Positions 53,435 to 64,000 of a DNA stretch of 64,000 nt are shown one piece after another. The translations under genes were made by a program, and so were the position numbers. Within the stretch, counting starts at the first letter, position 1. The number at the start of each line of letters is the position of its first letter. The stretch is from Marinobacter sp. BW6 (GTDB lineage Bacteria > Pseudomonadota > Gammaproteobacteria > Pseudomonadales > Oleiphilaceae). The notes under the pieces were generated by a model. That model worked only from the letters and a program-made list of their open reading frames with translations, did no database searches and was not told the origin of the DNA. The DNA is taken from NCBI RefSeq assembly GCF_008107725.1, contig NZ_VIRN01000064.1, positions 1,674,001 to 1,738,000 on the forward strand, written 5' to 3'.

Positions 53435-55242
53435 GGTGTATCGCCCTCATCGGATGGAGTCTGGCGTTGTTGATACTGCTGCAGGAATTTGCGCTGCAGT
53501 AAGCCGCCCGGGTTGTCCGGGACTCGTCTGAGCCATTGTTCCTGGCTCTGGGTCAGCGGCGTCTCAGCAATAGGGGCGGGCGCCTGCGCCTGGCCTGACT
53601 GTGAGTCCCTCTCGCCGGATGCCTGCTCGGGATTGCCTTCCTCGCCGGGCTCCTGCCGGTTCTGCTCATCGGCCGGATTGTTTGGCTGATCCTGGTTGCC
53701 GGGCGAGGACTGGCTGTTTCCGGGGTTTTGCTGCTGATTATTACCCGAGCTGCCGGAATTCTCATTCTCACTGTTCCCGTCCTGATTCTGACGGTTCTGT
53801 TGCTGATTGCCCTCGTTGTTCTGGGAATCCTGGCTACCCTGTTGGCTGTTGTTCTGGCTACCATCCTGGCCCTGGTTCTGCTGGCTCAGAAGTTCCTCGA
53901 CAATCTTCCGGTTGTGTCGGGCATCGTCCATGTCGGGCGCCTTTTCCAGGGCTGTGTCGTAGGCGGCCAGAGCCTCCTCCAGTTTACCGGCACGGGCCAG
54001 CGCGTTACCCCGGTTATAGCTGGCACGTGGGCCCTTTGTGCGGGCAAACGACTGGGCGGCGCTATCGAACTTGCCAGAACGATACAATGCGGAACCACGC
54101 CATTCAGGGTCGTCCAGCTGGCGGGCGGCTGTTTCCGGGTTTTTCTCAATCAGTTCAGGGGCTCTCTGGTCCTCCCGTTGCCAGAGCTCATCCCAGCTTA
54201 TGGCGGCGGCCGGCTGCGGCCAGACCGGTAACAGGATCAGGGCAAGGGCACTGAAGGCGCCGCGGCGCCAGCCCATCAAAACCAGGGGAAGGGCGAGCCA
54301 GAGCAGCCAGTAGCCGTCATCCTGCCAGCGGCTGACCGTCAAGCCGTCTTCTGATTCCTGCCAGTCGTCACTGTCCCTGGGGCTCAGGTTCAGGGATTGA
54401 ATGTCGGTATCGTCCAGGGTCAGCTCATGGTTTAGGCCGCCGTTGTTGCGAGCGAGTTTCGCCAGGGCTTCCGGATCGGCACGACTGATAACAATGTCAC
54501 CGTTTTCCCGGATAAACCCACGACGGGCCAGGGGAATGGGGCCACCTTCCTCGGTGCCGACAACAAGGGTGTTGAGTGCGTACCCGGTGTCGGAAAGCGT
54601 GTCTCCTATGGTGCCGCTGTAGCCGTCGTTGATGTCGTCAGTGATCAACAGGATGCGGCCCTCCCCCGGGGCGCCCTGCAAAAGCAACTCCTTTGCCCGG
54701 GCAACCGCGAGATCCGCGCGGTTGCCTGTGGCCGGCATGATGACCGGGTCCAGCACATTGAGCATCCCCTCAATGGTGCGGCCATCATCGGTCAGCGGTG
54801 TCACCACGTGGGCGTCTCCGGAAAACACGAGCAGGCCGGTCAGGCTGCCTTCGCGGAGTTCAAGAATATCCCGGATCTTCCGTTTGGCCCGGGTCAGGCG
54901 ATCGGGCTCCACGTCCGTGGCCAACATGGACAGGGAGAGGTCCAGTGCAATCACAAGGCTGTCGCCCGGTTGTTTCAGTGGTGTGGGTGCCTCCCGCCAG
55001 GCGGGCCCGGCCAGAGCCAGTGACAGAATGATGAGGGCCGCAGCGGCCGGGGCCAGAGGCGACTTTGTCGCTTTACCCGAGCTGCCGTCATGACGAATCA
55101 GCGGCGATAGCAAGCGCGCCGGAATAAGTCGGGACCAGCCGCTGTCGCCCAAGTGCATCTGCCGGAATGCCAGATACAGGATTGGTAAAAGCAATATCAG
55201 CAAGAGCCAGAACGGGCGCAGGAAATGAAAGTCAGCCCACAT
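53428..55242 (-). CDS. BatB-BatC fusion: von Willebrand A and TPR protein
   Basis: The ATG at 55242 follows GGAGGAGG and gives 604 residues. Two membrane segments (about 9-26 and 64-80) precede a von Willebrand A domain with the MIDAS motif DLSLS (101-105). A further membrane segment lies near 311-345, then TPR repeats (about 383-445). Residues 452-530 are extremely rich in Gln, Asn, Ser and Gly, followed by a Glu/Pro-rich tail. The layout corresponds to BatB joined to BatC. It is the likely VWA partner of the MoxR ATPase. Confidence 0.87.
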   Translation of the reverse strand: MWADFHFLRPFWLLLILLLPILYLAFRQMHLGDSGWSRLIPARLLSPLIRHDGSSGKATKSPLAPAAAALIILSLALAGPAWREAPTPLKQPGDSLVIALDLSLSMLATDVEPDRLTRAKRKIRDILELREGSLTGLLVFSGDAHVVTPLTDDGRTIEGMLNVLDPVIMPATGNRADLAVARAKELLLQGAPGEGRILLITDDINDGYSGTIGDTLSDTGYALNTLVVGTEEGGPIPLARRGFIRENGDIVISRADPEALAKLARNNGGLNHELTLDDTDIQSLNLSPRDSDDWQESEDGLTVSRWQDDGYWLLWLALPLVLMGWRRGAFSALALILLPVWPQPAAAISWDELWQREDQRAPELIEKNPETAARQLDDPEWRGSALYRSGKFDSAAQSFARTKGPRASYNRGNALARAGKLEEALAAYDTALEKAPDMDDARHNRKIVEELLSQQNQGQDGSQNNSQQGSQDSQNNEGNQQQNRQNQDGNSENENSGSSGNNQQQNPGNSQSSPGNQDQPNNPADEQNRQEPGEEGNPEQASGERDSQSGQAQAPAPIAETPLTQSQEQWLRRVPDNPGGLLQRKFLQQYQQRQTPSDEGDTPW

Positions 55243-56263
55243 TCGCTTCCTCCTCCTTCCTGCTCCGGTGGGAGTCAGCAACAAGCGCCCGGCCGTGATG
55301 AATCAGGAACAGTACCAGCCACAGGAGGACTGCCAGGCCAGCGGGCCAGACGTAGAGTTCGGTCACTGGCCGATAGAACTTGCCCTCCAGCTCGATGGGT
55401 TCGAGTTGATCGATGCTCTCGTAAATGAGTTCCAGCTCCGGCAGGCTGCGCGCACGGAAATACTCCCCGCCGGTTTGCTGGGCCATCCGGGTCAGCAGGT
55501 TTTCGTCCAGATCCCTGGAGGGGTTGACCCGACGCGAACCCAGCAGGCCGCGCTGCACCATGGACTCGGCGCCAATGCCGATGGTGTAAAGCCGAATGCT
55601 CGCAGCCGCGGCGATTTCGGTGGCCTTGTCGGGGGTGATTTCGCCGGCGGTATTGGCACCATCGGTGAGCAGGATCACAACGCGCTGGTCCTGCGGCCTG
55701 TTTCTCAGCCGTTTGGTGGCCAGACCAACCGCGTCGCCGATGGCCGTGGCGCGCCCGGCCATTCCCAGACCAGCTTCGCGCATCAGGGTTTTGACGGTTT
55801 GAAGGTCGAAGGTGAGGGGAGCCTGGACGTAAGGCTCAGTGCCGAACAGGATCAGACCGAGCCGGTCACCCTGGCGGCGGGAGATGAAGTCGTCAAGTAC
55901 CCGCTTGACCGCCTGAAGGCGGTTAATGCTCCGCCCCTGAAGGACCATATCCTGTTCATCCATGCTGGGGGAAATGTCGACAACCAGCATCAGATCGCGG
56001 CCGGAAACCGGCATCTGAACCTGTTCTCCGACATGTTGCGGCCGTGCCAGTGCAGTCACCAGAAGCGCCCACATCAGAAACAGCAACAGTTGCTGCCAGA
56101 GCGGTACGGCATTGCCGCGACGACTGACGCCGGGCAGATCCGACAGCCAGTGGCCGACCGGTAGCACCGGCGCGTCGACCGATTGCGCTCTGGGCTTGCG
56201 CCACTTCAGGATCAGCGGTAACAGCACCAGAACCAGTACCCAGGGCCAGGCAAGATTCAGCAT
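55232..56263 (-). CDS. batA: BatA, von Willebrand A membrane protein
   Basis: The ATG at 56263 follows GGGAGG; the longer frame back to 56644 overlaps the upstream gene with no supporting similarity. The product has 343 residues: a membrane segment at the start (LNLAWPWVLVLVLLPLILKW), another near 57-73, a von Willebrand A domain with MIDAS DISPS (96-100) and a C-terminal membrane helix (VWPAGLAVLLWLVLFLIH). It overlaps batBC by 11 bases. Confidence 0.88.
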   Translation of the reverse strand: MLNLAWPWVLVLVLLPLILKWRKPRAQSVDAPVLPVGHWLSDLPGVSRRGNAVPLWQQLLLFLMWALLVTALARPQHVGEQVQMPVSGRDLMLVVDISPSMDEQDMVLQGRSINRLQAVKRVLDDFISRRQGDRLGLILFGTEPYVQAPLTFDLQTVKTLMREAGLGMAGRATAIGDAVGLATKRLRNRPQDQRVVILLTDGANTAGEITPDKATEIAAAASIRLYTIGIGAESMVQRGLLGSRRVNPSRDLDENLLTRMAQQTGGEYFRARSLPELELIYESIDQLEPIELEGKFYRPVTELYVWPAGLAVLLWLVLFLIHHGRALVADSHRSRKEEEANVG

Positions 56264-56727
56264 TTCTGACCTCCCAGCCATAGTCGGGCGAACGCCAGGG
56301 CGTCGGCCGGCTCGGTTGAAACCTGAGGTCGCCAGGCACTGTGAACCAGCGCTTCGGCAACCGGTCTGGAGGCAACCCGGTCCTTCGGGACAGTCTTTAA
56401 CAGGAATTCCACCCAGGCATCGCCGGTAAGTGCTTCCGGGTGCTGGTCCGGGTATCGCTCCCGGGCGGCCTGCTTCAGCAGGGTGTTCAGTTGTGCGAAC
56501 CACGCGGGGGTAGTGGATGCTGATCGTTCCAGTCTGGCGAGTTCGGCCCGCGCGGAGCGGAACCACCGGTTTCTTTGTCTCCGCCGGAGAAACAGCCAGA
56601 CCAGAACGGCAAGCACAGCAATGAGCAGGATGGCCAGAACCCACCAGCCCGGTGCCGGAGGCCAGAGGCCCCCCGTTTCAGGCAGGTGAATGTCCCGTAG
56701 CTTGCTGAGTGGATCCTGCGGGTTCAT
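56257..56727 (-). CDS. DUF4381 membrane protein of the Bat operon
   Basis: The ATG at 56727 gives 156 residues, with one membrane helix (WWVLAILLIAVLAVLVWLFL, about 28-47) and a cytoplasmic helical domain. DUF4381 genes regularly lie between DUF58 and batA in Gammaproteobacteria. Function unknown. It overlaps both neighbours by four to seven bases. Confidence 0.8.
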   Translation of the reverse strand: MNPQDPLSKLRDIHLPETGGLWPPAPGWWVLAILLIAVLAVLVWLFLRRRQRNRWFRSARAELARLERSASTTPAWFAQLNTLLKQAARERYPDQHPEALTGDAWVEFLLKTVPKDRVASRPVAEALVHSAWRPQVSTEPADALAFARLWLGGQKC

Positions 56728-57665
56728 CCGATCCGGCCTCCAGGCCCCAGCAGCAATTTGAGGGTCGCTGCGGGGTCGTTCGCCGTGGACACTTCTGCCA
56801 TGGTAACGCCGGAGGTACGGAAACACTCCGCGAGCCGGTGTTCATGGTTGGTGACTTTCTCGTGCCAGGCCCTCTGGAACCGGGGGTTTCCGGCATCGAA
56901 CCACACCGGTCCGTCCGGGCCGGCCACCGCAAAGCGTCCGCTTTTGGGCAGCTCTTTTTCCAATGGGTCCACGATCCTCAGGGCGCTGACGCCGTTATGG
57001 CGGGCGAGCGCGCCGAGCAGGGTGCCTGTCTCCGGCGAGATATCCAGGAAATCGCTGATCACGAAAATCCGGCTGCCGGTATGGGCCACCCGGCGAGCCT
57101 CGGTGAGTGCCATGTCCAGCCGGCTCTGACTGGAGGGCTCGTTTTGTCCTGGCCCGCGATTATCCCTTCTTTGCTGTTCATCGAGAGTGTCCAGCAACCG
57201 CAGCACCGATTTCTTCCGCCGCGCCGGGCGAAGAACACTCAGGGTCTCGCCGTTGAAGACAATGCCGCCCACCTGATCACCTGACCAGAGTGCCAGCCAG
57301 GCAAGAATGGAGGCAATCTGTGCGCAACGAACCTGTTTAAAGGCGCCGGTACTGGCAAAAAACAGGCTGGGGCCGAGGTCGCAAAGAAGAAGCACGGGCC
57401 GTTCCCGCTCCTCCTCATAGAGCTTGGTGTGGGGCTCCTGACGCCGCGCCGTTACCCGCCAGTCGATGCTGCGGATGTCGTCCCCGGGCTGGTACAGCCG
57501 TACTTCGGCAAACGCCATGCCCCGGCCTCGTTGCGGCGAGCGCTGCAAGCCGGCCTGGCGCGTTCGCACGGGGCGGGCAGAGGGCAGTTTCAGTGCCCGG
57601 GCGTCTGCCTGCAGGCGGATCAGATCCGGTAGGCCGATGTGCGTTATTGCTTCGGTGTTGCCCAT
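56724..57665 (-). CDS. DUF58 protein of the MoxR/Bat operon
   Basis: This 313-residue protein carries the DUF58 signature RLYQPGDDIRSIDWRVTARR (about 55-75), followed by a degenerate von Willebrand A-like fold (VLLLCDLGPSLFFAS). DUF58 proteins accompany MoxR ATPases almost everywhere. It likely cooperates with MoxR in assembling the Bat proteins. Confidence 0.88.
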   Translation of the reverse strand: MGNTEAITHIGLPDLIRLQADARALKLPSARPVRTRQAGLQRSPQRGRGMAFAEVRLYQPGDDIRSIDWRVTARRQEPHTKLYEEERERPVLLLCDLGPSLFFASTGAFKQVRCAQIASILAWLALWSGDQVGGIVFNGETLSVLRPARRKKSVLRLLDTLDEQQRRDNRGPGQNEPSSQSRLDMALTEARRVAHTGSRIFVISDFLDISPETGTLLGALARHNGVSALRIVDPLEKELPKSGRFAVAGPDGPVWFDAGNPRFQRAWHEKVTNHEHRLAECFRTSGVTMAEVSTANDPAATLKLLLGPGGRIG

Positions 57666-57702
57666 GCCTGACGGCTCCCGTGTATTGCTTCCGTCGATGG
57701 CT

Positions 57703-58665
<963 letters not shown>

Positions 58666-58828
58666 TGGAAATGACTGCTCTCTGTATCTGGGGATTCCCC
58701 GGAGAAACCCGTATCGTGCGTAGGTAGTTGCCGAAGTTTTGGCGTCTGGCCGGCAAAAATCAAGGGTTTGACTATGCTTATGTGACGATACGCCTATTAC
58801 GTTTATTTCACACTAACTGAGGTCGACC

Positions 58829-61800
58829 ATGAATGCGCTGACAGTGGCCAGCAAGGATCAATTCTTTGAACAGTTGGCTGACGCTTTCGCAAAGAAGATT
58901 TCTAAAACCGAAGCCAAGAAAATCAGCGAATTTGCCAAGCAGCATTATGCTCATATTCCCCTCGAAGAGCTGGTCAGTCGACGATTTGCGGATACCTATG
59001 GCGCCGTTCTTGCCGCATGGCAGTTTTTGCAGAAGCGGTCAGCCGAAGAAACACCCGTTGCCGTATTCAATCCCGACCTGGAGAGCGACGGCTGGCAGTC
59101 GACCCATACCGTGGTTTTTATACTGCACCCGAACATTCCCTTTCTGATTGATTCCCTGCGCATAGCCATTAACCAGCGCGAGATTGGTACCCATTCCATC
59201 CAGCACTCGATCCTGCAGGTGGAGAGGGACCCGGATGGCAAGCTCAAGAAACTGCACACCACTAAGAAGAAAGCCTCTGGTTCTGCCTACGAGGCCTTCA
59301 TTGTCCTGGAGATTGATCGACACAGTAATCCAGAGGACCTCCGGGACCTGGAGGACACGCTCCAGAATGTGCTTCATGAGGTGCGGATTGCGGTCAGCGA
59401 TTTCCCGATAGTCACCGAGAAGGTGAACGAGATTCTCGGTGAGCTGGACAGCACCACCGCGGGCATCAATGACGAGCAGAAGGAAGAGGCCCGGGAATTC
59501 CTCGAGTGGCTGGCCCGGGATCATTTCACGTTCCTCGGTTACGACGAGTATGACTTTGCCAAGGATAAAAACGGCATGGTGGTGCGGCGGGTAGAGAACT
59601 CGGAACTGGGTATCCTCCGGGTCAATAACGAGCGCCCGGACCGCGTTCGCCTCAATGAATTGCCCCAGCGTACCCGCCACGAAATGACACGGTGCGACGA
59701 TATTTTCATCTTCGCCAAGTCGGCCCAGCGTTCGCGTGTGCATCGTCCTGCATACCCGGACTACATTGCCGTCAAGAAATTCAACAGCAAAGGCGAGGTG
59801 GTCGGTGAACGCCGTTTCCTGGGCCTTTACACCGCCCGGGTTTACAACGAGAGGCCGGATGAGATTCCCCTGCTGCGTCGCAAGTTCCAGAGCGTGATGA
59901 AGCGGTCCGGGTTTCTTCGCGACGATTACGCCGGCAAGGAGCTTGAGCAGATCCTGACGGTGTATCCCCGGGACGAGCTGTTCCAGATTGAGCCGGATGA
60001 GTTGCTCAAGGTGGCGAAAAGTATCCTGTATATCCAGGAGCGCCGCCGTATCGAGTTGTTCATGCGGGAAGATGTCTACGGCCAGTTTGTAACCTGCCTG
60101 GCGTTCTTCCCCAGAGACATCTACAACACCGAACTGCGGCTGAAGGTGGAGCAGGTTCTGGTAGACCGGCTGGAAGCCGAGGATGTCGAGTTCGTGACAC
60201 ATTTCTCCGAGTCGGTACTTGCTCGGGTCCAGTTCACCATTCGGGTACCCCAGGTTGAGAACCGGCAGCTGCCGACGGCCGAGATCCGTGAAAAGGTCAT
60301 TGAGCTAGCCCAGTCGTGGCGTGACGGGCTTTCTGAAGCCCTGAGCGAGGCCTGGGGCGAAGAGCAGGGCAATGAGCTCTATCGGTTGTGGGCGGGCGGT
60401 TTCCCGGCCAGCTATACCGATATGTTCTCGCCCCGGCGAGCCGCCATCGACCTGGAGCATATTGCGTCGTCGGCTAACAATCACGATCTGGCCATGAGCT
60501 TTTATCGGGCTCTGGAAGAGGATGAGAGCACCCTGCATTTCAAGCTCTTCTATCCCGACGAGCCGCTGCCCCTGTCGGATGTAATGCCGATATTCGATAA
60601 CCTGGGCTTCCGGGTAATCGGTGAACACCCCTTCGAGGTGATCGACCGGCATAACAAGACAGTCTGGATCCATGATTTCACCCTCAAGGCCCACACCGGA
60701 AATGTCGTGGACATTCACCGCATCCGGCCGATCTTTGAGGAACTGTTCCGCCGGGTCTGGTATGGAGAGGCGGAGAACGACGCCTTCAACCGGATGCTGC
60801 TGTCTTCCTACATGAGCTGGCGGGAAATTGCGCTGCTGCGGACCTATGCCCGCTACATGCGTCAGATCCGGTTCTCCAACAGCCAGACCTTTATTTCCAA
60901 CACTCTGGTAAATCATGTTGAGCTGACCCGTCTTTTGCTCGAATTTTTCGAGATTCGCTTTAATCCGGAGCGCTACCAGAGTCCCGGCAAGAGCCAGGCA
61001 GCCCAGCAGAAGCTGGAAATCGAATTCAATGCCGGTCTTGAGAACGTAGAGAATCTCAGTGAGGACCGGGTTCTTCGGCTCTATCTGGAATTGATCCAGG
61101 CTACTCTGCGAACCAACTACTACCAGCTGGACGAGGCTGGCGGTCCCAAGCCTTACATCAGCGTGAAGTTCGATCCATCCCGGATTCCGGACATGCCTCT
61201 GCCCATGCCGATGTTCGAGATTTTCGTCTATTCACCTCGCGTTGAGGGTGTGCATCTTCGGGGTGGCAAGGTCGCTCGTGGTGGCTTGCGCTGGTCTGAC
61301 CGGTTCGAAGATTACCGCACGGAGATTCTGGGTCTGGTCAAGGCCCAGCAGGTCAAGAATGCGGTTATTGTGCCAGTGGGCGCGAAGGGTGGTTTTGTTG
61401 CCAAGCGCCTACCTGATCCAACGGACCGGGAAGCCTTTCAGGCTGAGGGCATAGAGGCCTACAAGACCTTCATTCGGGGCTTGCTTGATATTACCGACAA
61501 TCTTGTGGATGCCGGAATTGCGCCTCCGGAACGGGTGATTCGTCACGACGACGATGACCATTACCTGGTCGTGGCGGCAGACAAGGGCACGGCAACCTTC
61601 TCTGACATTGCCAATGGCCTGGCAGCGGAATACGGCTTCTGGATGGGCGATGCCTTTGCCTCCGGCGGTAGCAATGGCTATGACCACAAGAAGATGGGTA
61701 TCACTGCCCGGGGTGCCTGGGTCTCTGTAGAGCGCCATTTCCGGGAGACGGGCATCAACCCGGCGCTGGATGAGTTCACCGCGATCGGTATTGGTGACAT

Positions 61801-63715
61801 GGGTGGCGATGTCTTCGGCAACGGCATGCTGTGCTCGGAGAAAACCAAACTGGTGGCTGCCTTCAACCACGTGCATATTTTCATCGATCCCTCGCCGGAC
61901 CCTGAGAAAAGCTATAAGGAGCGCATGCGTCTGTTCGGGCTTGCCCGTTCCGCCTGGACTGATTACGACACCAAACTCATTTCCAAGGGGGGCGGGGTGT
62001 TCAGCCGGAATGCCAAGTCCATCCCGGTCAGTCCGGAAATGAAGAAGCTGTTGGGTATCAAATCGGATCGGGTGCCGCCAAACATGCTGATCTCTCACAT
62101 CCTAAAGGCTCAGGTCGACCTGCTCTGGGTCGGTGGTATCGGCACCTATGTGAAAGCTGCCAGTGAATCCCACGGCGATGTGGGCGACAAGGCCAACGAC
62201 GGTCTGCGGATCAACGGTTCGGATCTTCGCTGCAAGGTGGTCGGTGAGGGCGGTAACCTTGGCCTTACCCAACTCGGGCGCATTGAGTTTGCTCTTAAGG
62301 GCGGGCGCCTGAACACCGACTTCATTGATAATTCCGGTGGCGTGGATTGTTCTGACCATGAGGTCAACATGAAGATCCTGCTCAACCGGGCCGTGGTCAT
62401 GGGCGATCTCACCAACAAGCAACGCAACGTCATGCTTGAAGAGATGACCGACGATGTGGCGGAGCTGGTACTCAAGAACAACTACCGGCAAACGCAGGCG
62501 CTCAGTATTGCCAGTGAGGACGCGGCGACCCGGCTGGAAGAGTATCGCCGTTTGATGAATACCTTTGAAAGCGAGGGCAAGCTGAACCGTGCTCTGGAAT
62601 TCTTGCCAGATGACGAAACCCTGTCAGAGCGCAAGCTGGACAAGAAAGGACTGACCCGCCCGGAACTGTCGGTTTTGATTTCCTATGTGAAAGGCGATCT
62701 GAAACAGACCCTGATCGACAGCACGCTCCCTGACGATCCCCTGCTGGCCGGTGAGATGTACAAGGTCTTTCCACGGGATCTGACCCAGAAATTCTCGAAG
62801 GAGTTGGGCGAGCATCAACTGCGTCGTGAAATTATCGCGACCCAGATTGCCAACGACATGGTCAACCACATGGGGATTACCTTTGTGGAGCGTCTGAACC
62901 AGTCTACTGGAGCCGATGCGGCTTCCATTGCACTGGCCTGGATCATTGCCCGGGATGTGTTCCGCATTGATAACTGGTGGGACAGAATTGAGGATCTGGA
63001 TTTTCATGTGCCGGCCCAGCTACAGATGGAGCTGATGCAGGATCTGATGCGCCTGATGCGCCGTTCAGTCCGCTGGTTGTTGCGTAACCGTCGGGCCGAA
63101 CTCAGCATTCAGAACCATATGGAGCGCTTCGCCGACAGCGTCTGGGCGATTACCGCCGGGCTGCCTGAGTATCTTGGCGATCAGGCCAGGACTACCTGGG
63201 AAAAGCGCCATCAGGCCCTGGTGGATGCCGGTCTGCCGTCAGAGCTGGCGTCTGTCGTTTCAGGTACCGGGCACCTGTATTCATCTTTGGGCATCATTGA
63301 GGCCCACGAAGCCTCAGGCATGCCATTGAAAACCGTTGCCAACCTCTATTATGAACTGGGAGACCGCCTGGATCTCAACTGGTTTGCCAGCGCCATCGCG
63401 GCGCTCAAACCCGCGTCCCACTGGCAGGCACTTGCCAGGGAGAGTTTCCGTGAGGACCTGGACTGGCAGCAGCGGGCTCTGACCACCGGTGTGCTGAAGC
63501 TGGCGGAAAAACCCGAGGATGTACCGGTCTGCGTGGAGAACTGGCTGTCGCGCCATCATCAGATGATCGATCGCTGGAAATCGATGCTGTCGGAGCTCAA
63601 GGGTGTGCGGGAGCCGGAATACGCCATGTTCTCGGTGGCGCTGCGTGAATTGCTGGATCTGGCCCAGAGCACTATGCATCAGCCACATGCTGAGTTAGAA
63701 GTTTTGACTAACTGA
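58829..63715 (+). CDS. gdhB: NAD-dependent glutamate dehydrogenase, large (about 180 kDa) type
   Basis: At 1,628 residues this matches the GDH2 class of P. aeruginosa and relatives. The N-terminal half (about 1-700) carries ACT-like regulatory domains. The catalytic region (about 800-1250) includes GVHLRGGKVARGGLRWSDR, VPVGAKGGFV and the NAD-binding GIGDMGGDVFGNGML. It oxidises glutamate to 2-oxoglutarate and ammonia during amino-acid catabolism, in the cytoplasm. GAGG precedes the ATG. The upstream 163 bases hold no confident promoter. Confidence 0.95.
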   Translation: MNALTVASKDQFFEQLADAFAKKISKTEAKKISEFAKQHYAHIPLEELVSRRFADTYGAVLAAWQFLQKRSAEETPVAVFNPDLESDGWQSTHTVVFILHPNIPFLIDSLRIAINQREIGTHSIQHSILQVERDPDGKLKKLHTTKKKASGSAYEAFIVLEIDRHSNPEDLRDLEDTLQNVLHEVRIAVSDFPIVTEKVNEILGELDSTTAGINDEQKEEAREFLEWLARDHFTFLGYDEYDFAKDKNGMVVRRVENSELGILRVNNERPDRVRLNELPQRTRHEMTRCDDIFIFAKSAQRSRVHRPAYPDYIAVKKFNSKGEVVGERRFLGLYTARVYNERPDEIPLLRRKFQSVMKRSGFLRDDYAGKELEQILTVYPRDELFQIEPDELLKVAKSILYIQERRRIELFMREDVYGQFVTCLAFFPRDIYNTELRLKVEQVLVDRLEAEDVEFVTHFSESVLARVQFTIRVPQVENRQLPTAEIREKVIELAQSWRDGLSEALSEAWGEEQGNELYRLWAGGFPASYTDMFSPRRAAIDLEHIASSANNHDLAMSFYRALEEDESTLHFKLFYPDEPLPLSDVMPIFDNLGFRVIGEHPFEVIDRHNKTVWIHDFTLKAHTGNVVDIHRIRPIFEELFRRVWYGEAENDAFNRMLLSSYMSWREIALLRTYARYMRQIRFSNSQTFISNTLVNHVELTRLLLEFFEIRFNPERYQSPGKSQAAQQKLEIEFNAGLENVENLSEDRVLRLYLELIQATLRTNYYQLDEAGGPKPYISVKFDPSRIPDMPLPMPMFEIFVYSPRVEGVHLRGGKVARGGLRWSDRFEDYRTEILGLVKAQQVKNAVIVPVGAKGGFVAKRLPDPTDREAFQAEGIEAYKTFIRGLLDITDNLVDAGIAPPERVIRHDDDDHYLVVAADKGTATFSDIANGLAAEYGFWMGDAFASGGSNGYDHKKMGITARGAWVSVERHFRETGINPALDEFTAIGIGDMGGDVFGNGMLCSEKTKLVAAFNHVHIFIDPSPDPEKSYKERMRLFGLARSAWTDYDTKLISKGGGVFSRNAKSIPVSPEMKKLLGIKSDRVPPNMLISHILKAQVDLLWVGGIGTYVKAASESHGDVGDKANDGLRINGSDLRCKVVGEGGNLGLTQLGRIEFALKGGRLNTDFIDNSGGVDCSDHEVNMKILLNRAVVMGDLTNKQRNVMLEEMTDDVAELVLKNNYRQTQALSIASEDAATRLEEYRRLMNTFESEGKLNRALEFLPDDETLSERKLDKKGLTRPELSVLISYVKGDLKQTLIDSTLPDDPLLAGEMYKVFPRDLTQKFSKELGEHQLRREIIATQIANDMVNHMGITFVERLNQSTGADAASIALAWIIARDVFRIDNWWDRIEDLDFHVPAQLQMELMQDLMRLMRRSVRWLLRNRRAELSIQNHMERFADSVWAITAGLPEYLGDQARTTWEKRHQALVDAGLPSELASVVSGTGHLYSSLGIIEAHEASGMPLKTVANLYYELGDRLDLNWFASAIAALKPASHWQALARESFREDLDWQQRALTTGVLKLAEKPEDVPVCVENWLSRHHQMIDRWKSMLSELKGVREPEYAMFSVALRELLDLAQSTMHQPHAELEVLTN

Positions 63716-63734
63716 GTATTGCTTTGAAATCCGC

Positions 63735-63761
63735 ATTCCCGTTCAATCGGCGATCGGGAAT
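63735..63761 (+). terminator. Weak hairpin after gdhB
   Basis: ATTCCCG (63735-63741) pairs with CGGGAAT (63755-63761); ATCG/CGAT inside may extend it. There is no T-run, so it may be an attenuator between gdhB and the carbonic anhydrase gene. Confidence 0.3.
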
Positions 63762-63780
63762 CATTAAACGGAGTGGGATA

Positions 63781-64000
63781 ATGGGTCAGCTTGACCATCT
63801 TCTTGAAAAAAACCGGGCCTGGGCAGATGGCATCAAGGCCCAGGATCCGCAGTTTTTTCACCGCCTGTCGAATCAGCAGGCGCCGGAATACCTGTGGATA
63901 GGTTGTGCTGACAGCCGCGTGCCGGCCAACCAGATCGTCGATCTTCTGCCGGGGGAGCTGTTTGTTCATCGGAACGTGGCCAACGTGGTTGTCCACACGG
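63781..64000 (+). CDS. can: Beta-carbonic anhydrase (3' partial)
   Basis: The first 73 residues are visible before the window ends. The zinc-site motif GCADSRVP (Cys42, Asp44, Arg46) and FVHRNVANVV identify a beta-class carbonic anhydrase, which interconverts CO2 and bicarbonate. GGAG precedes the ATG. It is 65 bases after gdhB. Confidence 0.92.
   Translation, partial: MGQLDHLLEKNRAWADGIKAQDPQFFHRLSNQQAPEYLWIGCADSRVPANQIVDLLPGELFVHRNVANVVVHT

Noticed and set aside
58666..58828. Promoters in the gap between moxR and gdhB
   Set aside because: TTGACT and TATTAC are 21 bases apart, and the minus-strand TTGATT/AAAACT pair is weak. Nothing convincing was found.

Overview
This window is a stretch of a gammaproteobacterial chromosome. 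Gene content and order match the polar-flagellum and chemotaxis region of Pseudomonas relatives, and protein wording and gene neighbourhoods suggest a marine Marinobacter-like organism. That genus call is inference; no rRNA or other strict marker is present. Coding density is very high, and no tRNA, insertion sequence, phage or CRISPR array was seen.

Layout. (1) 2-1692: the 3' part of a DUF1329 envelope protein gene and a small helical protein, possibly FliT-like. (2) 1763-6162: the regulators fleQ, fleS and fleR. (3) 6414-12254: fliEFGHIJ. (4) 12378-14805: a STAS protein, a response regulator/PP2C/ATPase fusion and an Hpt protein, together an Hsb-like partner-switching module. (5) 14958-21784: fliK, fliLMNOPQR and flhB. 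(6) 21828-24692: a palindromic element, then a minus-strand operon upp-uraA-methyltransferase that splits flhB from flhA. (7) 24911-30120: flhA, flhF, fleN and fliA. (8) 30283-39237: cheY, cheZ, cheA, cheB, motC, motD, parC-like, parP-like, cheW and DUF2802. (9) 39264-42646: an unusual pair, a PCMT-like domain fused to a GspE/PilB ATPase, and an overlapping MoxR-type AAA+ ATPase. (10) 42632-44325 (minus): a free FlhB C-terminal-domain homologue and a second FliK-like protein. (11) 44458-51700: the cytochrome c maturation operon ccmABCDEFGHI. (12) 51704-58665 (minus): a MoxR/Bat operon (moxR, DUF58, DUF4381, batA, batB-C fusion, batD). (13) 58829-63715: a giant NAD-dependent glutamate dehydrogenase, then the start of a beta-carbonic anhydrase.

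How it works together. FleQ, with its c-di-GMP-binding residues conserved, is expected to act with sigma-54. Promoters with exact GG-N10-GC spacing precede fleSR, fliE, fliK, fliL and flhA. FlhF and FleN set flagellar position and number, and FliA drives late genes. A strong sigma-28 (FliA) promoter lies directly before the parC-parP pair, which should localise the chemosensory array. The CheA linker carries three short motifs resembling the CheY-binding N terminus of FliM.

The best candidates for something undescribed are the PCMT-GspE fusion with its AAA+ partner, the repeated FliM-like motifs in CheA, and the 110-bp palindromic element at 21828-21937.
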